Source: Enterococcus_G camelliae
Lineage (GTDB): Bacteria > Bacillota > Bacilli > Lactobacillales > Enterococcaceae
DNA: 64,000 nucleotides
Assembly (NCBI RefSeq): GCF_042685105.1
Contig: NZ_JBHUMO010000039.1
Location: 105,789-169,788 of the forward strand
Direction of reading: 5' to 3'
Part shown: positions 16,623 to 24,428 of the stretch, piece after piece
Numbering within the stretch: the first letter of the stretch is position 1
How the letters are laid out: the number at the start of each line of letters is the position of its first letter
Position numbers and translations under genes: made by a program
The notes under the pieces: model-generated
The model's database searches: none
Seen by the model: the letters and a program-made list of their open reading frames with translations, nothing else
Told to the model about the DNA's origin: nothing

Positions 16623-17491
16623 AATTCAAGCAACAACCTTTTTTAGACGCGGTTGAACGAGCAATGGATACGGCAATTATTGAACAAACCAATGACGAAC
16701 GTTTGGCAGAAAGCATGCGTTACTCCATCCATGCTGGGGGCAAGAGAATTCGACCACTTCTTCTTGCAGCAAGTTATTCGTTGTACCAAGAGACGATTGA
16801 TTCGTCGGTGGTTCAAGTTGCAGCCGCAATTGAACTGATTCATACGTATTCATTGATTCATGATGACCTACCAGCTATGGATAATGATGACTTACGAAGA
16901 GGGAAACCAACGAATCATAAAGTGTTTGGAGAGGCACTCGCGATTCTAGCTGGGGATGGTCTCCTAACGTTGGCTTTTCAAGTATTAAGCCAAGCACCAT
17001 TGGATAATGAGAGAAAGGTTACTTGTCTCAAATTACTTGCTCAAACAGCTGGAACCTTAGGAATGGTCGCTGGACAGGCGGCAGATATTCAAGCAGAAGG
17101 AAAACAATTGCCATTGGAAGAGTTACAATGGATTCATGCACGTAAAACAGGAGAACTGATTCGTTTTGCTGTTTTGGCTGGGGGAATCATTGGAGGGGCT
17201 TCACAAGAAGAGCAAGCACGACTTGATTTATTTGCGAGAAAGCTAGGCTTAGCATTTCAAATTAGAGATGATTTACTAGACGTCCTTTCAACAACTGAAG
17301 AATTGGGGAAAACAGCTCACCGAGACAATGATTTGCAAAAAAGTACCTATCCGCAATTGCTTGGGATAGATGAAGCGAAAATCGAACTAGCAAACCAATT
17401 GAGAGAAGCGCACAATATCCTGCAACTGTTCGCTGAAAATGGCTATCAAACGCAAGCACTAGCAGCAATTATGGATAAGTTTACCTTATAA
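16619..17491 (+). CDS. ispA: Geranylgeranyl/farnesyl diphosphate synthase
   Basis: 290 residues. The two Asp-rich motifs of trans-prenyltransferases are present: DDLPAMDNDD (about 82-91) and DDLLD (about 219-223), with HAGGKRIRP near the start. It condenses IPP with DMAPP/GPP to C15 (possibly C20) diphosphate, feeding undecaprenyl phosphate for the wall genes later in the window. The usual downstream dxs of Bacillus is absent, in line with mevalonate-pathway enterococci. It overlaps xseB by four bases. Confidence 0.94.
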   Translation: MKFKQQPFLDAVERAMDTAIIEQTNDERLAESMRYSIHAGGKRIRPLLLAASYSLYQETIDSSVVQVAAAIELIHTYSLIHDDLPAMDNDDLRRGKPTNHKVFGEALAILAGDGLLTLAFQVLSQAPLDNERKVTCLKLLAQTAGTLGMVAGQAADIQAEGKQLPLEELQWIHARKTGELIRFAVLAGGIIGGASQEEQARLDLFARKLGLAFQIRDDLLDVLSTTEELGKTAHRDNDLQKSTYPQLLGIDEAKIELANQLREAHNILQLFAENGYQTQALAAIMDKFTL

Positions 17492-17504
17492 TAGAAAGAG
17501 GAAA

Positions 17505-18323
17505 ATGATGAAAAAAGAACGGGTAGATGTTTTAGCTGTTCAACAAGGATTATTTGATACGCGAGAACAGGCCAAACGAGGAATTATGGCAGGATTAGTC
17601 TATAAAGAAATAAACAAAGAACGACTCGATAAACCTGGTGAAAAAATTGATTATCAAACAGCCTTAGAAATTAAAGGAAAGAAATTGCCTTATGTTTCGC
17701 GAGGTGGGTTAAAGTTAGAAAAGGCACTGAAGTTATTTGATTTTTCAGTTAAGGGAAAACGATTAGTAGACATTGGGGCCTCAACAGGTGGGTTTACAGA
17801 TGTTGCCTTGCAAAATGGCGCACTGCTAAGCTATGCATTGGATGTTGGATACAATCAATTGGCTTGGAAGTTACGACAAGATGAGCGAGTGGTAGTAATG
17901 GAGCGCATGAATTTTCGTTATGCAACATCCGCTGATTTTCAGTTTGGTACGCCTGAAGTAGCCACAATTGATGTTTCTTTTATTTCGTTGAAGTTGATTT
18001 TACCAACCTTGCACCAAATACTGATGGATGGCGGAGAAGTAATGGCCTTAATCAAGCCCCAATTTGAGGCAGGGCGTGAGGCAGTTGGCAAACATGGAAT
18101 CGTCCGTAACCCAGCGACGCATCAAGCTGTTATCGAAATGATTGTGGATTTTGCAAGGAAAGAGCGATTTGATGTGCAAAATCTTTCTTATTCACCAATC
18201 ACAGGTGGCGAGGGGAATATTGAATTCCTGATTCACCTGAAAAAATCGGATAAATTGGGTGAAGTAGCGAGCATTGTAGCAATTGAAGATACGGTAAAGA
18301 ACGCACACGAACAATTAACATAA
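17505..18323 (+). CDS. tlyA: TlyA-family 2'-O-ribose rRNA methyltransferase (S4 plus FtsJ domain)
   Basis: 272 residues. An N-terminal S4 RNA-binding domain (about 3-65, with RVDVLAVQQGLFDTREQAKRG) is followed by an FtsJ/RrmJ-type domain holding the SAM loop VDIGASTGGFTD (about 87-98) and VALIKPQFE. Mycobacterial TlyA methylates 16S and 23S rRNA; the Firmicutes members (YqxC) are less studied, and the old name hemolysin is probably misleading. ATG codons at 17505 and 17508 are both possible; AGAGG is better spaced for 17508. The next gene is 269 bases away. Confidence 0.92.
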   Translation: MMKKERVDVLAVQQGLFDTREQAKRGIMAGLVYKEINKERLDKPGEKIDYQTALEIKGKKLPYVSRGGLKLEKALKLFDFSVKGKRLVDIGASTGGFTDVALQNGALLSYALDVGYNQLAWKLRQDERVVVMERMNFRYATSADFQFGTPEVATIDVSFISLKLILPTLHQILMDGGEVMALIKPQFEAGREAVGKHGIVRNPATHQAVIEMIVDFARKERFDVQNLSYSPITGGEGNIEFLIHLKKSDKLGEVASIVAIEDTVKNAHEQLT

Positions 18324-18592
18324 AAAAAGCTAAGATATGAATTTGCAACAGATAATTGTGCCACTACGTTATTAGATGAATTGCTTCTTTGATTCTGTTG
18401 GGTCCAGTATAAATCCGTCGAATGGAAGTGATTTTAGATCTATTGCTTGAGGAAATTTGTCTTGTTCAAATTTGTGTCAAGGCTCTTTTTCTTTTGTTTT
18501 AGAAAATTAGTTTTCTGTCAGGGATTGCGAAAGCACTTTTCATTGTGCAAAAAATACGCTATCATAGGTGAGAAATAGAAGGAGGGACGAGA
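18324..18592. other. Intergenic region tlyA-argR
   Basis: 269 bases of AT-rich sequence. I see no open frame with a ribosome site and no strong hairpin terminator. The only supported element is the argR promoter at 18537-18565. Confidence 0.5.
18537..18565 (+). promoter_or_regulatory. Promoter of argR
   Basis: -35 TTTTCA (18537-18542), 17-base spacer, -10 TATCAT (18560-18565). The argR start follows 27 bases later. Confidence 0.6.
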
Positions 18593-19045
18593 ATGAAAAA
18601 AAAAGAACGACATCGTTTGATTGCGCGTTTGTTACTAGAAATGGATATTCAAAAACAGGAACAATTTGTCGAAGTTTTAGAAGAACGTGGCATTCGAGTG
18701 ACTCAAGCAACAATCTCAAGAGATATAAAAGAATTAAATTTAGTAAAAGTCCCTTCAGAATTGGGAGGCTATCGTTATAGTTTACCCGCACAGAATGAAG
18801 AAGAGCAAGCGATGAAATTAGATAAATTGTTAAAAAATGCATTTATTCATGTCAAGAAAATGGACAAATTTGTTCTGTTACAAACAATTCCTGGAAATGC
18901 GGTAGCGGTTGCTCCGCTAATTGATCAACAATATTCCCATGCATTATTCGGTATTTTAACAGATGATGACAAAGTCTTAATGATTTCAAATTCAGAAGTA
19001 GCTTGTGATGAACTATTTACTTGGTTAAAACAATATGAACAGTAA
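18593..19045 (+). CDS. argR: Arginine repressor ArgR/AhrC
   Basis: 150 residues. N-terminal winged helix KKERHRLIARLLLEMDIQKQEQFVEVLEERGIRVTQATISRDIKELNLVKV (about 2-52), then the arginine-binding hexamer domain with PGNAVAVAPLIDQQYSHALFGILTDDDKVLMI (about 97-128). It controls arginine synthesis or breakdown genes. Its place before recN is conserved in Firmicutes and marks the AhrC branch. GGAGGGACGAGA precedes the ATG. Confidence 0.94.
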   Translation: MKKKERHRLIARLLLEMDIQKQEQFVEVLEERGIRVTQATISRDIKELNLVKVPSELGGYRYSLPAQNEEEQAMKLDKLLKNAFIHVKKMDKFVLLQTIPGNAVAVAPLIDQQYSHALFGILTDDDKVLMISNSEVACDELFTWLKQYEQ

Positions 19046-19062
19046 ATGAGGATGATGAGTCG

Positions 19063-20766
19063 ATGTTAGTTGAAATGAGAATTGAAAATTTCGCAATTAT
19101 TGAGTCCTTGTCGCTTTCGTTTCATGAAGGAATGACAACGCTAACTGGTGAGACTGGCGCCGGTAAATCCATAATTATTGACGCATTGGGTCTTTTGGCC
19201 GGTAGTCGTGCTTCAACTGAAGTCATTCGTCAAGGAGCGAAACGTTGTCATTTGGAAGGCGTATTTGATTGGCCAACCAATCCACAATTTTTCACATTGA
19301 TGCAAGAATTGCTAGTTGATCAAGAGGAAGACTATTTGGTCGTTCAACGGGATATTTCTATAAATGGAAAATCAATTTGCCGGGTGAACGGGCAGGTCAT
19401 GACATTGGCCAATTTAAAAAGAATTGGTCATTTCTTGGTAGATATTCAAGGACAAAATGAACATCAATCTCTTTTGCAAGCTGATCAACATCAACGATTA
19501 CTAGACGAATTTGGCAGTGATGAATTTAAAAATGCTTTGCGCGAGTATGTAGTCCTCTTTCATGAATGGAAATCACTTGAAAAAACCGTCAACGACCGAA
19601 AGAAAAATGAACAGTCCTATGTACAACGCATGGATATGCTCCGTTTTCAGGTAGACGAAATTGAAAAAGCTGAGTTGCAATCTGGTCAAGAGGAAGCCTT
19701 AAATGAAGAGCGTGATAAACTACTTAATTTTCAAAAAATTTTGGATGCGTTTGTCAGCGTTCATCAATTAATTACTGCGGACGATCATGGCATTTTAGAT
19801 AATTTAGGTCTAGCAAAAAATGAATTAGCGAGTGTCGCTTCCTTTGCAAAGGAATATGAAACCCTCTCGGAGTCATTGACAACGGTCTATTATCAATTAC
19901 AAGATATCGCAGTCGATTTGTCACGACAAACTGATTTACTCGAGTTTGATGACCAACATCTCCGTCAAATCGAGGATCGACTTGAAACCATACATCAACT
20001 AAAAAGAAAATATGGAGACTCCGTCGAATACATATTGGCTTATTATGAGCAAATCTCACTCGAATTATTAGAAACGAATCGATTGGATAGTCAATTAGAT
20101 CAATTGGAATCACTGTTAGAAGAAAAAGGAAAAATGGTGGCTAAAAAAGCTGATCAATTGCATGATTACCGAAAAAAAATTGCTCATCGCCTAGAAAAAG
20201 CAATTATCAATGAATTACGAGAATTATATATGGAACATACGCAATTTGAAATTCATTTTGACACTATTGCTCATGGGTACGATGAACGAGGAAAAGATGA
20301 AATACAATTCTTTTTATCTGCGAATCCTGGTGAACCATTGCGACCATTGGAAAAAGTGGCGAGTGGGGGAGAAATTTCACGGATTTTGCTTGCTTTGAAA
20401 ACCGTTTTTTCTTCCAGCCAAGGACTAACGAGCATTGTGTTCGATGAAGTGGATAGTGGGGTGAGTGGGCGTGTTGCCCAAGCAATAGCCGAAAAAATCT
20501 CTCAAATTGGCAGACGCTCTCAGGTTTTGTGCATCACGCATTTGCCCCAAGTCGCAGCTTTTGCTGATTATCAGTACTTTATTTCCAAAACCGTCCAAAA
20601 TAACCGTACCAAAACAACGGTCGTCGAACTGACCAATTCTGAACGTATTAATGAAATTGCACGTATGCTAGCAGGAGCTGAAGTGACTGCATTAACCAAA
20701 AAACATGCTGCTGAATTAATACAGTTAGCCAAGAAGGACCGATTAAAAAAGTCAAATGATGTGTAG
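19063..20766 (+). CDS. recN: DNA repair protein RecN
   Basis: 567 residues, SMC-like. Walker A TGETGAGKSIIIDALGLLAG (about 28-47), IQGQNEHQSLL (about 128-138), a central coiled coil (about 160-370), then signature VASGGEISRILLALK and Walker B TSIVFDEVDSGVSGRVAQA, ending in KTVQNNRTKTTVVEL. It acts early at double-strand breaks. GAGGATGATGAGTCG precedes the ATG, and the gene is 17 bases after argR. A strong hairpin follows. Confidence 0.96.
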   Translation: MLVEMRIENFAIIESLSLSFHEGMTTLTGETGAGKSIIIDALGLLAGSRASTEVIRQGAKRCHLEGVFDWPTNPQFFTLMQELLVDQEEDYLVVQRDISINGKSICRVNGQVMTLANLKRIGHFLVDIQGQNEHQSLLQADQHQRLLDEFGSDEFKNALREYVVLFHEWKSLEKTVNDRKKNEQSYVQRMDMLRFQVDEIEKAELQSGQEEALNEERDKLLNFQKILDAFVSVHQLITADDHGILDNLGLAKNELASVASFAKEYETLSESLTTVYYQLQDIAVDLSRQTDLLEFDDQHLRQIEDRLETIHQLKRKYGDSVEYILAYYEQISLELLETNRLDSQLDQLESLLEEKGKMVAKKADQLHDYRKKIAHRLEKAIINELRELYMEHTQFEIHFDTIAHGYDERGKDEIQFFLSANPGEPLRPLEKVASGGEISRILLALKTVFSSSQGLTSIVFDEVDSGVSGRVAQAIAEKISQIGRRSQVLCITHLPQVAAFADYQYFISKTVQNNRTKTTVVELTNSERINEIARMLAGAEVTALTKKHAAELIQLAKKDRLKKSNDV

Positions 20767-20792
20767 TAGATTGGATAAACAGGGTAATAAAA

Positions 20793-20838
20793 AGCTGAAA
20801 CGATTTTGTCATCATCGTTTCAGCTTCTTCTCTTTTTT
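20793..20838 (+). terminator. Terminator after recN (works on both strands)
   Basis: Arms AGCTGAAACGAT (20793-20804) and ATCGTTTCAGCT (20814-20825) followed by T-rich sequence. On the minus strand the A-rich side would also end the small gene at 20837. Confidence 0.85.
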
Positions 20839-20953
20839 AGCGAATACTGGTAATCGCACCCAACACAATCGAGCCGATTGTTAATATAAGCATTGTCCAA
20901 ACAACCACCATGGTTACTTTCGCAAACCTACTTTTCTTTTTTTTCTCACTCAT
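20837..20953 (-). CDS. DUF4044-type single-pass membrane peptide, 38 residues
   Basis: A small minus-strand gene: ATG at 20953, stop TAA at 20839-20837. The peptide begins MSEKKKKSRFAKVTMVVVW, so a lysine-rich cytoplasmic end is followed by one membrane helix (about 14-34), ending GAITSIR. AAGGAT lies 7 bases before the ATG; an in-frame ATG at 20962 would add three residues. Size, charge pattern and the KVTMVVVW core agree with the DUF4044 family of lactic acid bacteria, whose function is not known. It lies between the recN terminator and the CorA-family gene. The family call is from memory of the pattern. Confidence 0.75.
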   Translation of the reverse strand: MSEKKKKSRFAKVTMVVVWTMLILTIGSIVLGAITSIR

Positions 20954-21029
20954 ATTGTTCATCCTTTTTTCTAGTCATTAGGAACATTTTACAACCTTCT
21001 ATTCGATAACTCAAGTCACATAGCTAGAA

Positions 21030-21986
21030 TTACAAAAGATTTTTCTTTTTTAAATACCGAATTGCGCCTACACATAGTAGAATCGTTCCAATTGCAATTA
21101 ACCAGAAGGCACCTTTGGACTGGGCAAAGGGTAAAGAAACGTTCATGCCATAGATACCGCCAATAATAGTTGGAATCGTCAGGACCAAAGTCAAGGAAGT
21201 TAAGATTTTCATGACATTGTTCAAATTGTTTGAAACAATCGCAGAGAACGTATCTGTGATTTGGCTAACTAATCGCAAGTGAATACTGGCTGAGGTGACT
21301 GCTTGTTTTGTTTCAATCAATACATCTTGCAAATGGTTATGAATGGCATGATTTCTTTTTAACAACGAAATTTCAGAGAAGTGTTCAAGCGTGACTAAAT
21401 TATTTTTTGTGGCGGATTCAATCAATACCAAACTTTTTTGAATATCAAGCATTTGATACAATTGCTTATTTTCTGTTGACACTTTAATTTGCCCCTCGAG
21501 AACCGCCAGTTGGTGTTTAATTTTTTTTAAATATTGATTAAATGATAAAACAAGTTTCCATAGTATTTGAAGAACCAAATTCATTTCGATGGACATATCA
21601 TTCTGATGGAAATGAATTTCTGGAAGCTCGTCAAAAAAAATCGGTGGGTATTTTGAGACTGTTAATACTTTTCTCTCTGGAGTAAAGATAATGGCTAGTG
21701 GATACGTTTCATATTGTGGGTACCCATTCGGACTGACAAGTGCATGTGGGTATTGCAGTAAGAGCAATGCCGCTCGTTCAAATACACTTTGCTCTAATCC
21801 TTCGTAGCGAGAATTTTCAGCGTCATCGAGCACAGCAGTTAAATAGTCCATCGGCAAATGATAGGAAGAAGACAAGTCCGTTAATTCATCTGCATTTGGA
21901 CTTTCAATATGAATCCATTGGACATTTTTACTGTCTTTTGGCTGTTTTTCAAGCTGATCGTGAATAAAAGAATAGTAGTGAATCAT
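21030..21986 (-). CDS. CorA-family divalent cation transporter
   Basis: 318 residues. A large cytoplasmic N-terminal domain with a long helix (about 150-250) is followed by two membrane helices at the C-terminus with the GMN signature in GIYGMNVSLPFA (about 278-289) between them, and a Lys-rich end. CorA proteins form pentamers that move Mg2+, and sometimes Co2+, Ni2+ or Zn2+. The length matches the short Firmicutes branch (YfjQ-like). GGGAGGTTGCT precedes the ATG on the minus strand. It is divergent from the DUF3397 gene. Confidence 0.92.
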   Translation of the reverse strand: MIHYYSFIHDQLEKQPKDSKNVQWIHIESPNADELTDLSSSYHLPMDYLTAVLDDAENSRYEGLEQSVFERAALLLLQYPHALVSPNGYPQYETYPLAIIFTPERKVLTVSKYPPIFFDELPEIHFHQNDMSIEMNLVLQILWKLVLSFNQYLKKIKHQLAVLEGQIKVSTENKQLYQMLDIQKSLVLIESATKNNLVTLEHFSEISLLKRNHAIHNHLQDVLIETKQAVTSASIHLRLVSQITDTFSAIVSNNLNNVMKILTSLTLVLTIPTIIGGIYGMNVSLPFAQSKGAFWLIAIGTILLCVGAIRYLKKKNLL

Positions 21987-22095
21987 AGCAACCTCCCGCT
22001 AATGAATGAAATATTTTTAAAATTTAACAAAATGAAACATTTATGTAAACAAAATGAAGTATAGTATACCTAATGTATAGAAAGGACCGAAGTAC

Positions 22096-22467
22096 ATGCA
22101 ACCTTTTCAATTAAATCTTATAATTTGGTACGTTTACCCTATTATAGCAATATTTGGCTCACAATTCATTGTTTCCTTCTTTCATTTGAAACAAAAGTAT
22201 CAATTAAAAACTCCTGACGTTGCTACACCATTTTTAATGATTGGCCTTCATTTTTTTTCAATCGCAGCACTAGGTAGAAGTGTATTGGCGTATTATTTCA
22301 TTTCGATTATTTTATTAGGAATGGGATTAGCGTTGGTTCATGCTTACTTTTTTGATGACATTCATTATGGTCGGTTATTTAAGATGTATTGGCGAATGGT
22401 TTTTTTATTAACAATTTTCCTTTATGCAATCTTGCTTTGTTGGAATCTCCTCGCGTATTTTTCTTAA
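22096..22467 (+). CDS. DUF3397 membrane protein
   Basis: 123 residues with four predicted membrane helices (about 8-28, 45-62, 65-85 and 100-120). The family is found almost only upstream of mraZ in lactobacilli and enterococci, as here, but has no known job. The ATG follows AAAGGACCGAAGTAC. A palindrome-rich TATAGTATAC lies about 30 bases before the start and may include a -10. The mraZ promoter and operator lie between this gene and mraZ, so it is not necessarily in the division operon. Confidence 0.8.
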   Translation: MQPFQLNLIIWYVYPIIAIFGSQFIVSFFHLKQKYQLKTPDVATPFLMIGLHFFSIAALGRSVLAYYFISIILLGMGLALVHAYFFDDIHYGRLFKMYWRMVFLLTIFLYAILLCWNLLAYFS

Positions 22468-22534
22468 TATGCACAAGGGAATTTAGTAAAAACAGCCCCA
22501 AAAACTATTTGGTAAAAACAAGTCAAAAAAAATC

Positions 22535-22563
22535 TTAACTTTTCAGAGAAAATGTGGTAGAAA
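22535..22563 (+). promoter_or_regulatory. Promoter of the division/cell-wall cluster
   Basis: -35 TTAACT (22535-22540), 17-base spacer, -10 TAGAAA (22558-22563). It overlaps the first MraZ-type repeat. Confidence 0.55.
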
Positions 22564-22580
22564 GTGGGGGATTGTGGTAG
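22554..22580 (+). promoter_or_regulatory. MraZ operator
   Basis: Three GTGG direct repeats at 22554, 22564 and 22574, exactly one helical turn (10 bp) apart, the arrangement bound by MraZ in other bacteria. A fourth GTGG at 22595, 21 bp further on, overlaps the ribosome site. Placement across and after the -10 suits autorepression. Confidence 0.8.
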
Positions 22581-22617
22581 ACTTTATTTATTAAGTGGAG
22601 GATAGGGGTTATTAGCC

Positions 22618-23049
22618 ATGTTAATGGGTGAATTTCAACATTCAATTGACGCGAAAGGTCGCCTGATTGTCCCAGCAAAGTTACGTGAACAACTTGGTGA
22701 AAAGTTTGTAGTAACTAGGGGACTGGATGGTTGCTTATTTGGCTACCCTTTGGATGAATGGAATCAACTTGAGACGAAGTTAAGTGAGATGCCCCTTGCC
22801 AAAAAAGATGCCCGGACATTTGTTCGCTTTTTCTATTCGGCAGCCACTGAATGTGAAATTGACAAGCAAGGAAGAATAAACATTCCAAATACCTTACGTG
22901 AACATGCACATTTGACGAAAGCTTGTGTCATTATTGGTGTTGCTAATCGTATTGAAATTTGGGATGAAGAAAAATGGCAAGCTTTTTCGGAAGAAGCTGA
23001 AGAAAACTTTGATGAAATAGCAGAAACCATGATTGATTTTGGATTGTAG
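22618..23049 (+). CDS. mraZ: Division/cell-wall cluster transcriptional repressor MraZ
   Basis: 143 residues made of two AbrB-like SpoVT-MraZ repeats, each with the DxKGRxxxP pattern: MGEFQHSIDAKGRLIVPAKLR and CEIDKQGRINIPNTLREHA. It binds GTGG repeats upstream of itself to repress the whole cluster. The ATG at 22618 gives the classic MLMGEFQ start; the ribosome site is weak, AGGGG at about 10 bases. Three GTGG repeats at 22554-22580 are its likely operator. Confidence 0.95.
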   Translation: MLMGEFQHSIDAKGRLIVPAKLREQLGEKFVVTRGLDGCLFGYPLDEWNQLETKLSEMPLAKKDARTFVRFFYSAATECEIDKQGRINIPNTLREHAHLTKACVIIGVANRIEIWDEEKWQAFSEEAEENFDEIAETMIDFGL

Positions 23050-23063
23050 AAAGAGGAAGCTAA

Positions 23064-24020
23064 GTGGAATTTCAACACTATACGGTTATGAAAAAAGAAA
23101 CAGTAGAAGGATTAGCAATTAAACCGAATGGTGTTTATGTGGATTGTACTCTGGGAGGAGCAGGTCATAGTGAATACCTTCTTAGTTTGCTAGGACCAGA
23201 TGGACATTTATTTGCTTTCGATCAAGATCAAAAAGCCCTGGATTTTGCCAAACTTCGTCTACAAGCCTATGTCGAAAAAGGTCAAGTCACATTTGTAAAA
23301 AGTAATTTTCGAAATCTAAAAAATGAACTAGCAAAATTAGGAGTAACGAAAGTAGATGGCATACTCTATGATTTAGGCGTTTCCTCACCACAGTTAGATG
23401 AGGCAGATCGTGGTTTTAGCTATCATCAAGATGCCCCTTTGGATATGCGCATGGATCAATCTGCCACATTTTCCGCCTATGAGTTAGTGAACAATTATTC
23501 CTATAATGAGCTTGTGAAAGTCTTCTTCCGCTATGGAGAAGAAAGATTTTCAAAGCAAATTGCGCGAGAAATTGAACGTGTGCGTGCGAATCAACCTATT
23601 GCTACTACAGGAGAATTAGTTGAGATTATCAAAACGGGTATCCCAGCGCCAGCACGGAGAAAGGGTGGACATCCGGCCAAACGGATTTTTCAAGCGATTC
23701 GGATTGCGGTCAATGACGAATTGGGTGCGATTGAAGAATCGTTAGAACAAGCAATTGAACTGATTCATGTCGGTGGTCGAATTAGTGTCATCACTTTTCA
23801 TTCTCTCGAAGATCGTTTGGTGAAGAATATTTTTAAAGAATATAGTCAAATCAAGGAATTACCTCCTGGCTTGCCAATTATTCCAGAAGAATATCAACCT
23901 ATTTTAAAAATTGTAAATCGTAAACCAATTCTGTCTAGTGATGCTGAATTAGAGGAAAACAATCGTTCTCGGAGTGCGAAACTAAGAATTGCTGAAAAAA
24001 TAAAGGAAGGGGAGGGGTAG
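23064..24020 (+). CDS. rsmH: 16S rRNA (cytosine-1402-N4)-methyltransferase RsmH
   Basis: 318 residues. It uses SAM to methylate C1402 in the decoding centre of 16S rRNA. Visible: FQHYTVMKKETVEGL at the start, the SAM loop VDCTLGGAGHSEYLL (about 28-42), DGILYDLGVSSPQLDEADRGFSY (about 102-124) and FHSLEDRLVK near the end. The start is GTG, with AGAGGAAG eight bases before it. It is followed after 3 bases by ftsL. Confidence 0.96.
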   Translation: MEFQHYTVMKKETVEGLAIKPNGVYVDCTLGGAGHSEYLLSLLGPDGHLFAFDQDQKALDFAKLRLQAYVEKGQVTFVKSNFRNLKNELAKLGVTKVDGILYDLGVSSPQLDEADRGFSYHQDAPLDMRMDQSATFSAYELVNNYSYNELVKVFFRYGEERFSKQIAREIERVRANQPIATTGELVEIIKTGIPAPARRKGGHPAKRIFQAIRIAVNDELGAIEESLEQAIELIHVGGRISVITFHSLEDRLVKNIFKEYSQIKELPPGLPIIPEEYQPILKIVNRKPILSSDAELEENNRSRSAKLRIAEKIKEGEG

Positions 24021-24023
24021 AAT

Positions 24024-24428
24024 ATGGCTGAGCTAAAAATGAAAGATGTACAAATTCATCCTTATGAGACAGATTTTCAGTCTAATCAACAGGTAGTATT
24101 TGAACAAACACAACGTCCTGAAATCATCAAAGTCCCTACTTCTCCTATTACAAAAATAGCTAAATTAAGTCGGTTAGAGAAATGGTTGATTTTTTTCGTT
24201 ATTTTTGGAGCAATTGCTCTTGGACTCTTGGCGATTAGTTTAAGAACCCAAATCAGTTCTGTCGAAAACTCAATAACGACGATTCAAAATGAAATTGATG
24301 ATGCAAATACGACAAAGGCCGATTTACAACAAGAAAAAAATGAACTTTCTAAAACAGATAGAATTCAGAAAATCGCTGAAAAAGAAGGATTGTCAATCAA
24401 AGAGGATAATTTAAGGAATGTGAAGTAA
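24024..24428 (+). CDS. ftsL: Cell division protein FtsL
   Basis: 134 residues: a cytoplasmic arm of about 55 residues, one membrane helix (about 56-77, LIFFVIFGAIALGLLAISL) and an extracellular coiled coil (about 80-125). It joins DivIB and DivIC in the divisome and helps bring in the septal PBP. Identification rests on topology and on position between rsmH and the PBP gene, since FtsL sequences diverge strongly. The next gene starts on the base after the stop. Confidence 0.88.
   Translation: MAELKMKDVQIHPYETDFQSNQQVVFEQTQRPEIIKVPTSPITKIAKLSRLEKWLIFFVIFGAIALGLLAISLRTQISSVENSITTIQNEIDDANTTKADLQQEKNELSKTDRIQKIAEKEGLSIKEDNLRNVK

Noticed and set aside
17505..18323. TlyA as a hemolysin
   Set aside because: The S4 plus FtsJ domain layout is that of an rRNA methyltransferase; the hemolysin name is historical.
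18324..18592. ARG box in the argR leader
   Set aside because: No sequence close enough to a known ArgR operator could be recognised by eye.
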